This document shows positions 40,279 to 48,881 of a DNA stretch of 64,000 bases, in pieces. A model generated the notes under the pieces. It saw only the letters and a program-made list of their open reading frames with translations. It was not told the origin of the DNA and ran no database searches. This DNA comes from Mesorhizobium wenxiniae (GTDB lineage: Bacteria > Pseudomonadota > Alphaproteobacteria > Rhizobiales > Rhizobiaceae), in NCBI RefSeq assembly GCF_002284535.1, contig NZ_NPKH01000028.1, forward strand, positions 62,001-126,000, given 5' to 3'. Numbering within the stretch: position 1 is the first letter of the stretch; every line of letters starts with the position of its first letter. The translations under genes and the position numbers were made by a program.

Positions 40279-41688
40279 ATGACGACAGCCAAAGACATCA
40301 TGAAGCAGATCAAGGACAACGACGTGAAATTCGTTGACCTGCGCTTCACCGATCCGAAGGGCAAGCTGCAGCACGTGACGATGGATGTCGTTGAGGTCGA
40401 GGAAGACATGTTTGCCGACGGCGTCATGTTCGACGGATCTTCCATCGCCGGCTGGAAGGCGATCAACGAGTCCGACATGGTGCTGATGCCCGATACCGAG
40501 ACAGTGCATATGGATCCGTTCTTCGCACAGTCGACCATGGTTATCCTGTGCGATATCCTCGATCCGATCTCCGGAGAATCCTACAACCGCGACCCGCGCG
40601 GCACCGCCAAGAAGGCTGAAGCCTATATGAAGGCGGAAGGCATCGGCGATCAGATCTTCGTCGGCCCGGAGGCCGAGTTCTTCGTGTTCGACGACGTCAA
40701 GTACAAGGCCGACCCGTACAACACCGGCTTCAAGCTCGATTCCACCGAATTGCCGTCCAACGACGACACCGACTACGAGACCGGCAATCTCGGCCACCGC
40801 CCGCGCATCAAGGGCGGCTATTTCCCGGTGCCGCCGATCGACTCGGCGCAGGACATGCGCTCTGAAATGCTGACCGTGCTCGCCGAAATGGGCGTGCGTG
40901 TCGAAAAGCACCACCACGAAGTCGCCGCTGCCCAGCACGAGCTTGGCATCAAGTTCGACACGCTGGTCCGCAACGCCGACAAAATGCTGATCTACAAATA
41001 TGTCGTGCACCAGGTCGCCAATGCCTACGGCAAGACGGCCACCTTTATGCCGAAGCCAGTCTTTGGCGACAACGGCTCGGGCATGCACGTCCACCAGTCA
41101 ATCTGGAAGGGCGGCAAGCCGACCTTCGCCGGCAACGAATATGCCGGCCTTTCGGAGAGCTGCCTGTTCTACATCGGCGGCATCATCAAGCACGCCAAGG
41201 CGATCAACGCCTTCACCAACCCGCTGACCAACTCCTACAAGCGTCTGGTGCCGGGCTATGAAGCGCCGGTGCTGCTCGCCTATTCGGCCCGCAACCGCTC
41301 TGCCTCCTGCCGCATTCCATTCGGCTCGTCGCCGAAGTCCAAGCGCGTCGAGGTCCGCTTCCCCGATCCGGGTGCCAACCCCTACCTCGCCTTTGCCGCC
41401 ATGCTGATGGCCGGCCTGGACGGCATCAAGAACAAGATCCATCCGGGACAGCCGATGGACAAGGATCTCTACGACCTGCCGCCGAAGGAACTGAAGAAGA
41501 TCCCGACCGTCTGCGGCTCGCTGCGCGAAGCCTTGCAGAGCCTCGACAAGGATCGCGGCTTCCTGAAGGCCGGCGGCGTCTTCGACGACGACCAGATCGA
41601 CAGCTACATCGAGCTCAAGATGGCCGAAGTGATGCGCTTCGAGATGACCCCGCATCCGGTCGAATACGACATGTATTATTCGGTCTAA
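40279..41688 (+). CDS. glnA: Glutamine synthetase type I
   Basis: GSI-beta dodecamer of 469 residues forming glutamine from glutamate and ammonia. It has DGSSIAGWKAINESDM, PEAEFFVFD metal ligands, HHHEVAAAQHE, NGSGMHVHQS and the glutamate loop NRSASCRIPF. Adenylylation Tyr398 is in KDLYDLPPKE. It lies 54 bases after glnB. An ATG 5 bases upstream is in a different frame. It ends in a strong terminator. A second synthetase, glnII, lies convergently downstream. Confidence 0.97.
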   Translation: MTTAKDIMKQIKDNDVKFVDLRFTDPKGKLQHVTMDVVEVEEDMFADGVMFDGSSIAGWKAINESDMVLMPDTETVHMDPFFAQSTMVILCDILDPISGESYNRDPRGTAKKAEAYMKAEGIGDQIFVGPEAEFFVFDDVKYKADPYNTGFKLDSTELPSNDDTDYETGNLGHRPRIKGGYFPVPPIDSAQDMRSEMLTVLAEMGVRVEKHHHEVAAAQHELGIKFDTLVRNADKMLIYKYVVHQVANAYGKTATFMPKPVFGDNGSGMHVHQSIWKGGKPTFAGNEYAGLSESCLFYIGGIIKHAKAINAFTNPLTNSYKRLVPGYEAPVLLAYSARNRSASCRIPFGSSPKSKRVEVRFPDPGANPYLAFAAMLMAGLDGIKNKIHPGQPMDKDLYDLPPKELKKIPTVCGSLREALQSLDKDRGFLKAGGVFDDDQIDSYIELKMAEVMRFEMTPHPVEYDMYYSV

Positions 41689-41710
41689 GCGAACGAGCTA
41701 AAGGACAAAC

Positions 41711-41746
41711 AAAACCCCGCCGGAGCGATCCGGCGGGGTTTTTTGT
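41711..41746 (+). terminator. Terminator after glnA (probably also glnII)
   Basis: Perfect 12-bp stem AACCCCGCCGGA/TCCGGCGGGGTT with a 4-base loop; TTTT follows on the plus strand and the mirror A-run serves the minus strand, where glnII ends at 41858. Confidence 0.9.
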
Positions 41747-41857
41747 TTGGGATGGAGAATACAAATCGAGCAGTTGGTGTAGTCGCCCTTGGCAAAACGC
41801 CGACGCGACGAGAGCGAGACACGGCGCAGACACGAAGTCCACGCCGTGACTGCATGC

Positions 41858-42898
41858 TCAAGCGGCAGCCGAAACCTCTGCGCTGGCCGGGACGGAGGCG
41901 ATCGTCTTCAGGATCTGCGAGGCGATCTGGTAGGGGTCGCCCTGCGAGTTCGGGCGGCGATCCTCGAGATAGCCCTTGTAGCCATTGTTGATGAAGGAAT
42001 GCGGCACGCGGATCGAGGCGCCGCGGTCGGCGATGCCATAGCTGAACCTGTTCCATGGCGCGGTCTCATGCTTGCCGGTCAAACGCTTGTCGTTGTCCGG
42101 CCCGTAGACGGCGATGTGATCCATCAGGTTCTTGTCGAAGGCGGCCATCAGCGCCTCGAAATAGTCTTTGCCGCCGACTTCGCGCATGTAAGCGGTCGAG
42201 AAGTTGGCGTGCATGCCGGAACCATTCCAGTCGGTGTCGCCGAGCGGCTTGCAGTGGTATTCGATGTCGATGCCGTATTTCTCGGTGAGGCGCTGCATCA
42301 GGTAGCGGGCCATCCACATCTGGTCGGCGGCCTTCTTGGAGCCCTTGCCAAAGATCTGGAATTCCCACTGGCCCTTGGCCACCTCGGCGTTGATGCCTTC
42401 ATGGTTGATGCCGGCGGCAAGGCAGAGGTCGAGATGCTCCTCGACGATCTGCCTGGCGATGCTGCCGACGTTGCTGTAGCCGACGCCGGTGTAGTACGGG
42501 CCTTGCGGCGCAGGGTAGCCGCTCTCGGGGAAGCCGAGCGGGCGGCCATCCTTGTAGAAGAAATACTCCTGCTCGAAGCCGAACCAGGCGCCCTCGTCGT
42601 CGAGGATGGTGGCGCGCTTGTTGGATGCATGCGGCGTCACGCCGTCCGGCATCATGACTTCGCACATGACGAGCACGCCATTGGTGCGCGCGGGATCCGG
42701 ATAGATGGCGACCGGCTTCAGCACGCAGTCGGACGAGTGGCCTTCGGCCTGCATGGTCGAGGAACCGTCGAAGCCCCACAGCGGAAGCAGGTCGAGCGTC
42801 GGAAATTCGGCATATTCCTTGATCTGCGTCTTTCCGCGAAGATTGGGAACCGGGGTGTATCCATCGAGCCAAATGTACTCGAGCTTGTATTTCGTCAT
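41858..42898 (-). CDS. glnII: Glutamine synthetase type II
   Basis: Eukaryote-type GSII of 346 residues, an octamer or decamer not controlled by adenylylation. Motifs: LEYIWLDGYTPVPNLRGKT, FDGSSTMQAEGHSSDC, FGFEQEYFFYKDGRPLGFP, AGINHEGINAEVAKGQWEFQ and HETAPWNRFSYGIADRG. It is found in Rhizobiales alongside GlnA. It is transcribed leftward from a sigma-54 promoter (42986-43000). The 317-base region 42899-43215 between it and the DUF2735-like gene holds that promoter and, near 43129, a TATAAT on the plus strand. Confidence 0.97.
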   Translation of the reverse strand: MTKYKLEYIWLDGYTPVPNLRGKTQIKEYAEFPTLDLLPLWGFDGSSTMQAEGHSSDCVLKPVAIYPDPARTNGVLVMCEVMMPDGVTPHASNKRATILDDEGAWFGFEQEYFFYKDGRPLGFPESGYPAPQGPYYTGVGYSNVGSIARQIVEEHLDLCLAAGINHEGINAEVAKGQWEFQIFGKGSKKAADQMWMARYLMQRLTEKYGIDIEYHCKPLGDTDWNGSGMHANFSTAYMREVGGKDYFEALMAAFDKNLMDHIAVYGPDNDKRLTGKHETAPWNRFSYGIADRGASIRVPHSFINNGYKGYLEDRRPNSQGDPYQIASQILKTIASVPASAEVSAAA

Positions 42899-42985
42899 TC
42901 TAGCCTCTCGTTGCTTTGATCACCGAACCTTGGACGGCGCCGGCATGCCAGCCACCCTGCAGCCGACCTGCCGGATTACTAAAAA

Positions 42986-43000
42986 GCAATTCGTGTGCCA
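42986..43000 (-). promoter_or_regulatory. Sigma-54 promoter of glnII
   Basis: On the minus strand TGGCACACGAATTGC matches TGGCAC-N5-TTGC with exact -24/-12 spacing, 88 bases upstream of the glnII ATG. NtrC-dependent glnII promoters are well known in rhizobia. I could not identify paired NtrC sites by eye. Confidence 0.85.
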
Positions 43001-43215
43001 TTTTCGTCGGCAAAGGATGCGACAAAACTGACGCCGCATCCCGACAAATTCGTTGTGCTGCTATCGCAATGCGTCCGGATCAATCAGAAGCACGTTCTGC
43101 ATAAATAACAGGCGGATACTGATCTTTTTATAATCATATTGCCTAACTCGATTGCAGAACCTATCTTCGGGAAAGATTGAATCGACAAGGCTCTGGAGAA
43201 GAAGGGAGACCGACT

Positions 43216-43410
43216 ATGGAAATCACTCCTACCCGTCAGTCGGCCAAAATCCTGATGTTCCCGGTGGCAGCGCGCGCTTCTGCCTCAAATTTAAGCGGAA
43301 AGGCTAAGTTCGCGGCAGAGCTTGCTTCATTGCGCAACCGTACGGATTTCGGAGGCGGCTGGTACCACGAGGCCGCCATCGAGGAAGAAAAACAGGAGCG
43401 GAAGAGATAA
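43216..43410 (+). CDS. Small DUF2735-like protein next to glnII
   Basis: A 64-residue protein starting MEITPTRQSAKILMFPVAAR and ending DFGGGWYHEAAIEEEKQERK. The RQSAKI...FP and GxGWYHxxAI pattern matches what I recall of the DUF2735 family, found in rhizobia beside glnII. It is divergent from glnII and ends in its own terminator. Upstream is a TATAAT at 43129-43134 but no clear -35. Function unknown; the neighbour suggests nitrogen metabolism. A longer in-frame start at 43177 adds 13 residues. Confidence 0.75.
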   Translation: MEITPTRQSAKILMFPVAARASASNLSGKAKFAAELASLRNRTDFGGGWYHEAAIEEEKQERKR

Positions 43411-43441
43411 ACCTTTCCTCCGCATCGGTTTGACGAATTGC

Positions 43442-43477
43442 AAAAGCCCGGCGCGATCGCTCGCGCCGGGCTTTCAT
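43442..43477. terminator. Bidirectional terminator between DUF2735-like gene and MHS transporter
   Basis: Perfect 14-bp stem (43443-43456 with 43461-43474) and 4-base loop, with short T runs on both strands. It serves the convergent genes ending at 43410 and 43489. Confidence 0.88.
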
Positions 43478-43488
43478 TGAGCTCAGGA

Positions 43489-45378
43489 TCAGGTCTTGGC
43501 GTGCAAGTCCGTTCCCAGCGTATCCCTGACGAAGATCGTACCGATGACCAGCGACATCGCCGCGATCACCACCGGATACCAGAGGCCGTAATAGATATCG
43601 CCGCTGTAGGCGCTGAGCGCGAACACCGTCGCCGGCAGCAGGCCGCCGAACCAGCCATTGCCGATGTGATAGGGCAACGACATGCCGGTATAGCGGATGC
43701 GTGTCGGGAACATCTCGACCAGGATCGCAGCGATCGGTCCGTAGACCATGGTCACGTAAAGCACCAGGATGAATAGGATGCCGATAACCTTTGCCCAGTT
43801 CACCTGTGCAGGGTCGGCAAACATGGCAAAGGCGCCTGCTCCCGGGACGCTGTAGACGGTGATTTCGGGCGCTCCCGCCGCGGCCTCATCGGCGGTCAGC
43901 AGCTTGTCCTTGACCGCCTGGTCGGCCGCAACCGTCGTCTTGTCGCCGGCGCGGATTGCGGCGGCGTCGAGCTTCAGTTCCGGATTGGCCGCGACGAAGG
44001 CGTCAAGCTTCTGGTCGGCGACCTTGGCCGCAGCACGCTTCAGCGGATAGCCGCCGCCCTGCAACGCAATGTTGATTGCCTTCTTGAACGCGGCGTCGCT
44101 TGAAGTTGCCTTGTCTGCGGCCGCCACGGCGTCATAGGACGTCACCGTTTCGGTACCGATCTTGACACTGGCCGCGGTCCCCGCTGCCGCTGTCGTGACA
44201 ATGTCATAGGGGACGGAGCTCTTGGCAAGGAAATCCGTCGCGATGTCACACGACGTGAGAGGCTTGCGTGTTCCAGTCGGATTGAACTGGAACTTGCAGT
44301 CGCCAGGCGCAGCGGTAATCGTGGCACGGGTGTTTTGCTGCGCGGTGGCGAGCGCCGGGTTGGCTGCCCAGGTCAGCGCCTTGAACAGCGGGAAGGTGGT
44401 GACGATCGCCAGCGCCAGGCCCGCCATGATGATCGGCTTGCGGCCAATCTTGTCGGAGAGCCAGCCGAACACGACGAAGAAGATCGTGCCGAGCGCCAGC
44501 GCAATGGCGATCATGATGTTGACCGACTGACCGTCGACCTTGAGCACGTTCTGCAGGAAAAACAGCGCGTAGAACTGGCCGTTGTACCAGACCACGGCCT
44601 GGCCGGCAGTAAGGCCGAGAAGCGCCAGAATGGCGATCTTGGCATTTTTCCATTGGCCGAAGGCTTCCGTCAGCGGCGCCTTGGAACCCTTACCTTCGTC
44701 CTTCATGCGCTGGAATGTCGGCGATTCGGCGAGCGACAGGCGAATCCAGACCGAAATGCCGAGCAGGATCGCTGAGAGCAGGAACGGAATGCGCCAGCCC
44801 CAATCCGCGAAATCCTCCTTGCTCAGCGAATTTTGCACGATAAGGATGACGACCAGCGACAGGAACAGGCCGAGCGTCGCCGTCGTCTGGATCCACGATG
44901 TATAGAAGCCGCGACGGTCGTCGGGCGCATGCTCGGCCACATAGGTCGCCGCACCGCCATATTCACCGCCGAGCGCCAGGCCCTGCAGCATGCGCAGCGC
45001 AATCAGGATAATGGGCGCTGCAATGCCCCAGCTTGCCGAACCGGGCAGCAAGCCGACCAGGAAAGTCGACAGGCCCATGATCAGGATGGTGACGAGAAAG
45101 GTGTATTTGCGACCAACGAGATCACCGATGCGGCCAAACACCAGCGCGCCGAACGGGCGCACGAGGAAGCCGGCGGCGAAAACCAGCAGCGTAAAGATGT
45201 TGCGCGTCGCTTCCGGATACGAGTTGAAGAATGTCGAGCCGATCGCGGCCGCCAATGCGCCGTAGAGATAGAAATCGTACCATTCGAAAACGGTGCCGAG
45301 CGAGGAAGCGAAGATGACTTTCTTCTCTTCCCGCGTCATTCCGCGGCTTGCTCTGCCGGCGGTCGCTGCCATTGCCAT
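43489..45378 (-). CDS. MHS-family metabolite:H+ symporter with a large inserted domain
   Basis: A 629-residue MFS transporter of the metabolite:H+ symporter family: FASSLGTVFEWYDFYLYGAL at TM1, FGRIGDLVGRKYTF (motif A), LQGLALGGEYGGAATYVAEH, and FGWLSDKIGRKP in the second half. Normal members have about 430-550 residues. Here about 190 extra residues (340-528; DNA 43797-44361) lie between the eighth and ninth segments: Ala/Thr/Lys/Asp-rich, with Cys361 and Cys377, probably exposed to the periplasm. Substrate unknown; related proteins carry proline, shikimate or dicarboxylates. The start at 45378 has a GGAGG site. Confidence 0.88.
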   Translation of the reverse strand: MAMAATAGRASRGMTREEKKVIFASSLGTVFEWYDFYLYGALAAAIGSTFFNSYPEATRNIFTLLVFAAGFLVRPFGALVFGRIGDLVGRKYTFLVTILIMGLSTFLVGLLPGSASWGIAAPIILIALRMLQGLALGGEYGGAATYVAEHAPDDRRGFYTSWIQTTATLGLFLSLVVILIVQNSLSKEDFADWGWRIPFLLSAILLGISVWIRLSLAESPTFQRMKDEGKGSKAPLTEAFGQWKNAKIAILALLGLTAGQAVVWYNGQFYALFFLQNVLKVDGQSVNIMIAIALALGTIFFVVFGWLSDKIGRKPIIMAGLALAIVTTFPLFKALTWAANPALATAQQNTRATITAAPGDCKFQFNPTGTRKPLTSCDIATDFLAKSSVPYDIVTTAAAGTAASVKIGTETVTSYDAVAAADKATSSDAAFKKAINIALQGGGYPLKRAAAKVADQKLDAFVAANPELKLDAAAIRAGDKTTVAADQAVKDKLLTADEAAAGAPEITVYSVPGAGAFAMFADPAQVNWAKVIGILFILVLYVTMVYGPIAAILVEMFPTRIRYTGMSLPYHIGNGWFGGLLPATVFALSAYSGDIYYGLWYPVVIAAMSLVIGTIFVRDTLGTDLHAKT

Positions 45379-45583
45379 GAATTCGTCCTCCCGTGACATC
45401 TCGCTGTGCTTGATGCTGCGCGGTGTCGCCTCTGGACACGAACTCACGCAGCTATCGCCGCGAGAAGTGACAGAAAGCGCCGCCCAGAGGCAGCCCGTCT
45501 TTGGGATTATGACTTTGGTCCAATGCATCGGTTCGAACATCGAAATTCGATCTTCGGAAAGCAGGATGCATAGATTCAAAGTG

Positions 45584-45628
45584 TTAGAGCGTACTTTGCA
45601 CGTCCAACTGGAACGCACTCCGCTCTAA
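45584..45628. repeat. Intergenic palindrome, family B (copy 2)
   Basis: Reads TTAGAGCGTACTTTGCACG then TCC, ending GCACTCCGCTCTAA, closely matching the copies at 12309 and 48446. It lies between the MHS transporter gene and atp12. Confidence 0.8.
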
Positions 45629-45661
45629 TGGCCAGGAAACGAATCAGGGTGGCGATTGCCG

Positions 45662-46453
45662 TCAGCCCTTGAGCGCCTCGAGGAGACCGACCGCGGCCAT
45701 CATGTCGCGCTTGCGGTGGGCACGGCGGGCGACGGCCTCCGCGTCATGGCCCCAGTGCTCGGCCTGCCAGTCCTCGTCGACATGGCCGGCGGCCCAGGCT
45801 GCCTCACCGTCGATCTCGCCGAAATCGACGGCCAGCGCCAGCAGAGCCGATCCCGTCAGCGACGTCATGACGTGGATGGCGGCAAGCCGGAGCGGGTCGG
45901 CACGCTGGGCAAGATGAACGCCGAGCACTGCGATGCTCTCACGCGGCTGCTCGACATGGATCACCCCTTCGGCGAGATGAAACCGGGCGCCGAGCGCGCT
46001 CCGCGCCCAGTCGATGACGGGATCCCAATGTTCGTTCTGCCGGTCGACAAGCCCTTGTGGGGCGTCGGCGCGATAGCAGAGCAGGTCGGACGAGGCGAAG
46101 CGCAGGATGTCTTCCAAAACTGCCTGCGGGTCGCTGGCGACGCCGTCGATGGCCGTGTTGACCAGACGCATGACCGGCATCGTCATCGGGTCGATGGTCT
46201 CACCTTGCGCAGCGAACTCGTCGGCGACCAGCGCGGCGGCTTTTTCGGTCGGGAGCACCAGCAGCGCCTTGCCCGGCGTGCGAACCGGCTTGCCATCGAG
46301 ATGAACGGCAAAACCAGCTTCGGCCGGTGCGACCGAGACGGCTTTGTAGAAGCGTTTCGGCAGGTGCGTCTTCATCTGGATCTGGGCACGGCGTACCGGA
46401 TCCGGATCGGAGAGCTGCTTTCCCGCTTCGAGGTCGTTGAGAATATCGCGCAT
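45662..46453 (-). CDS. ATP12-family F1F0 ATP synthase assembly chaperone
   Basis: A 263-residue homologue of mitochondrial ATP12, which assists assembly of the F1 alpha subunit. Features: PKRFYKAVSVAPAEAGFAVH (about 32-50), VNTAIDGVASDPQAVLEDIL, the signature RADAPQGLVDRQNEHWDPVI with WARSALGARF, and VEQPRESIAVLGVHLAQ. I started at MRDILNDLEAG (46453). Eleven bases separate it from the EamA gene, so rluC, the exporter and this gene appear to be one operon. Confidence 0.92.
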   Translation of the reverse strand: MRDILNDLEAGKQLSDPDPVRRAQIQMKTHLPKRFYKAVSVAPAEAGFAVHLDGKPVRTPGKALLVLPTEKAAALVADEFAAQGETIDPMTMPVMRLVNTAIDGVASDPQAVLEDILRFASSDLLCYRADAPQGLVDRQNEHWDPVIDWARSALGARFHLAEGVIHVEQPRESIAVLGVHLAQRADPLRLAAIHVMTSLTGSALLALAVDFGEIDGEAAWAAGHVDEDWQAEHWGHDAEAVARRAHRKRDMMAAVGLLEALKG

Positions 46454-46464
46454 GCCGGAGCCTT

Positions 46465-47385
46465 TCATCCGGGGATATGTTTTCGGGCCGGCCGATTCAC
46501 AATGATCAGACCGGCTGCGATGAGGCCGAGTGCCAGGAAAATACGAATGGTCAGCGGCTCGTTCAAGAAGATGGCGCCGCACAGCACGCCGAACACCGGC
46601 GACAGGAAGGTGAAGCTCGACAGGCCCGATGCCGGATAGCGCCTGAGCAGCCAGAACCACAGCACATAGGTGAAGGCGACGATGTAGACCGCCTGGAAAA
46701 GCAGGGCCAAGGTCGGCAAAGCGGCGAAATCGCGGACAGACGGCCCGGCGAAAGGCAGCACCAAGGCGCCGACCACGGCAGCGCCGGCCAGTTGATAGAG
46801 CAGCAATTTCTCGGCGCTCGTTTCCGCCAATTTCGTCCGCTTGATGACGATATAGGTCAACGCCCAGAGAATGCCGGCGCCGAGACTGAGCAGGTCACCG
46901 GTTAATGTCGCACCATTATCGGCGCTCAGCTGGTCGGAGAACACCGCGACCAATCCAGCGAATGCGAGCAGAAGTCCGACGAGCCGGCGCGCGGTGATGC
47001 GTTCGTTCAGGAGGAAATGCCCGCCGACCAGCACCCAGAACGGCATGGTGTTGACCAGCAAGGTGTTGCGCGCCACGGTCGTCTGTTCGAGCCCGACATA
47101 TAGAAACAGGAACTCGAGACCAAAAAGCGCGCCTGCCAGCAAGCCGGCGACAAGTGTTCCGTCGCGGCTGAAAAGCGCAATGCCGCGCCAGCGGCACCAG
47201 ACGAGCACGCACAGCCCGCCAATGACCGACCGTGCGATCGACAGGAAAACGGGATCGTAGCCGGCATAGGAGATTTTGGCGGCGACGTAGTTCAGCCCCC
47301 AGGAAAAGGTCAGCCCAACCATAATGGCGGCCGCCGCCATGTCGACCCTGTCGCGGCGGTCGAGTGTATCGGTGGCGATACCCAC
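46465..47385 (-). CDS. EamA/DMT-family transporter
   Basis: A 306-residue ten-helix drug/metabolite transporter with two EamA repeats: the first starts VGLTFSWGLNYVAAKISYAG, and the second from about residue 165 GDLLSLGAGILWALTYIVIK. Likely an exporter or permease for a small metabolite. I chose the GTG start at 47385, with GGAGG 10 bases upstream and only 5 bases after the rluC stop; the ATG at 47340 is an alternative. It sits between rluC and atp12, where many relatives have a HAD hydrolase gene. Confidence 0.88.
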   Translation of the reverse strand: MGIATDTLDRRDRVDMAAAAIMVGLTFSWGLNYVAAKISYAGYDPVFLSIARSVIGGLCVLVWCRWRGIALFSRDGTLVAGLLAGALFGLEFLFLYVGLEQTTVARNTLLVNTMPFWVLVGGHFLLNERITARRLVGLLLAFAGLVAVFSDQLSADNGATLTGDLLSLGAGILWALTYIVIKRTKLAETSAEKLLLYQLAGAAVVGALVLPFAGPSVRDFAALPTLALLFQAVYIVAFTYVLWFWLLRRYPASGLSSFTFLSPVFGVLCGAIFLNEPLTIRIFLALGLIAAGLIIVNRPARKHIPG

Positions 47386-47390
47386 TGGAC

Positions 47391-48371
47391 CTAGTCCTCC
47401 GCGCTGGCGTCGTCGAAGCCGATCAGGTTCCAGCTCTGGCGCATATGCGGCGGCATCGGTGCGGTAACGTCGATAAAGCCCCTGTCGGGATGCGGGATGA
47501 CGATGCGGCGCGCGTGCAGATGCAAGCGGTTCTGCATGCCGCCGGGGAAATCCCAATTGGTGTCGGCCTCGAAATATTTGGGGTCACCGATGATCGGGCA
47601 GCCGATGTGAGCGGCATGGACGCGAAGCTGGTGGGTACGGCCGGTATAGGGTTCCATTTCCAGCCAGGACAGGGTCTGCGCCGCCTGTTCGACGATCCGG
47701 TAATAAGACACCGCGTGGTCCGCGCCCTTTTCGCCATGCTTGGCAACGCGCACGCGGTCGCCGTCGGGCGTCGGCTCCTTGATCAGCCAGGTCGAGATCT
47801 TGTCCTCGCGCTTCGGCGGCACGCCCTTGACCAGCGCCCAATAGGTCTTCTTGGTCTCACGCGCCCGGAACGCCTCGGCAAGCTTCATGGCGGCGAGCCT
47901 GGTGCGGGCGACGACCAGCACGCCTGACGTGTCGCGGTCGAGCCGGTGCACCAGACGCGGTTTCTCGCCCTTCTGGTTGCGCCAGGCTTCCAGCATGTCG
48001 TCGACATTGCGGGTGACACCCGAGCCACCCTGAACGGCAAGGCCTGCAGGCTTATTGAAGACGAAGACCTTCGGATCTTCATGGATCAGCATTTGGGCCA
48101 GAACTTCAGCGTCGCCCTGATTGCGGATCGAGTGACCGGTGAGCGGGCTCTCGCCCTTCTTGTCCACTTCGAGCGGTGGGATCCGAACCGTCTGGCCCGG
48201 CTCGACGCGGGTATCAGCCTTCACCCTGCCACCATCGACTCGGATCTGGCCGGAGCGCAGCAGCTTTTGCAGATGGCCGAAGCCGAGACCCGGAAAATGG
48301 GTCTTGAACCAGCGATCGAGCCGCATGCCCGCCTCGCCGGCCTCCACCGTGATCTGTTCTACGCCTGCCAT
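47391..48371 (-). CDS. RluA-family 23S rRNA pseudouridine synthase, RluC/D-type
   Basis: A 326-residue enzyme with an N-terminal S4 RNA-binding domain (LDRWFKTHFPGLGFGHLQKL, residues 18-80) and the RluA catalytic domain. The catalytic motif is RLVHRLDRDTSGVLVVA (catalytic Asp in HRLDRDTSG); GRTHQLRVHAAHIGCPIIGD closes the fold. Targets by analogy are positions in 23S rRNA helices 35-39. First gene of a run followed by the EamA and ATP12 genes. I leave the symbol blank because RluC and RluD cannot be told apart here. Confidence 0.92.
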   Translation of the reverse strand: MAGVEQITVEAGEAGMRLDRWFKTHFPGLGFGHLQKLLRSGQIRVDGGRVKADTRVEPGQTVRIPPLEVDKKGESPLTGHSIRNQGDAEVLAQMLIHEDPKVFVFNKPAGLAVQGGSGVTRNVDDMLEAWRNQKGEKPRLVHRLDRDTSGVLVVARTRLAAMKLAEAFRARETKKTYWALVKGVPPKREDKISTWLIKEPTPDGDRVRVAKHGEKGADHAVSYYRIVEQAAQTLSWLEMEPYTGRTHQLRVHAAHIGCPIIGDPKYFEADTNWDFPGGMQNRLHLHARRIVIPHPDRGFIDVTAPMPPHMRQSWNLIGFDDASAED

Positions 48372-48393
48372 TGTCTCGTTTTACCCGTTTCTA

Positions 48394-48432
48394 GCGCATG
48401 ACCTGAAATCGTTGTTCGGAAAGGTCATGCGC
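48394..48432. repeat. Intergenic palindrome, family A-like (copy 2)
   Basis: GCGCATGACC (48394-48403) pairs with GGTCATGCGC (48423-48432) around TTGTTCGGAA. It lies between rluC and crcB, directly followed by a family B copy. Confidence 0.7.
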
Positions 48433-48445
48433 AAAATCAAAATGC

Positions 48446-48488
48446 TACAGCGTCCTTTGCGCGTCCTAAGGGACACGCGGCGATGTAA
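48446..48488. repeat. Intergenic palindrome, family B (copy 3)
   Basis: Reads TACAGCGTCCTTTGCGCG then TCCTAAGGGACACGCGG and GATGTAA, matching copies at 12309 and 45584 with decay of the outer arms. It abuts the family A-like copy at 48394-48432. Confidence 0.75.
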
Positions 48489-48503
48489 GCGGGGGCAATA
48501 GCA

Positions 48504-48881
48504 TTAAGGCAGGCTTCTTGCGAGCCAAAGACCCAGAAATAGCGCAATGATCGCGCCAATGAGGCTGGCAAGGGCATATCCGAACGCCGGCAGCGTCGCG
48601 CCACGCTCCCACAGCGTCGCGAAATCGAGCGAAAAGGCGGAGAAGGTGGTGAAACCGCCAAGAATGCCAGTGGCGACGAACAGCCGAAGCTCGTTCGATC
48701 CGCCGTAGCGCCGCGCCAGGGTCGTGATGAACAGACCCATCGCAAAGGAGCCGACAATGTTGATCGCCATCGTGCCCCAGGGAAAACTCGGGCCGACAAG
48801 ACGCAGCGCGACGAAATTGGCGACGTGGCGCAGCCCCGCACCAATAGCGCCGCCCGCGGCAACGAGGAGGAGATTAATCAT
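48504..48881 (-). CDS. crcB: Fluoride channel CrcB/Fluc
   Basis: A 125-residue, four-helix dual-topology fluoride exporter. The conserved residues are all present: GGAIGAGLRH, FPWGTMAINIVGSFAMGL and GILGGFTTFSAFSLD with the Phe/Thr fluoride track. A single copy is seen (functional as a homodimer). I find no fluoride riboswitch in the leader. It lies between rarA/degQ and rluC as in other rhizobia, but separated from rarA by a LysR-cupin pair. Confidence 0.94.
   Translation of the reverse strand: MINLLLVAAGGAIGAGLRHVANFVALRLVGPSFPWGTMAINIVGSFAMGLFITTLARRYGGSNELRLFVATGILGGFTTFSAFSLDFATLWERGATLPAFGYALASLIGAIIALFLGLWLARSLP

Noticed and set aside
39922..41094. 390-codon minus-strand frame opposite glnB/glnA
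   Set aside because: Antisense to two highly conserved genes and no motifs.
41789..42919. 376-codon plus-strand frame opposite glnII
   Set aside because: Antisense shadow; no family pattern.
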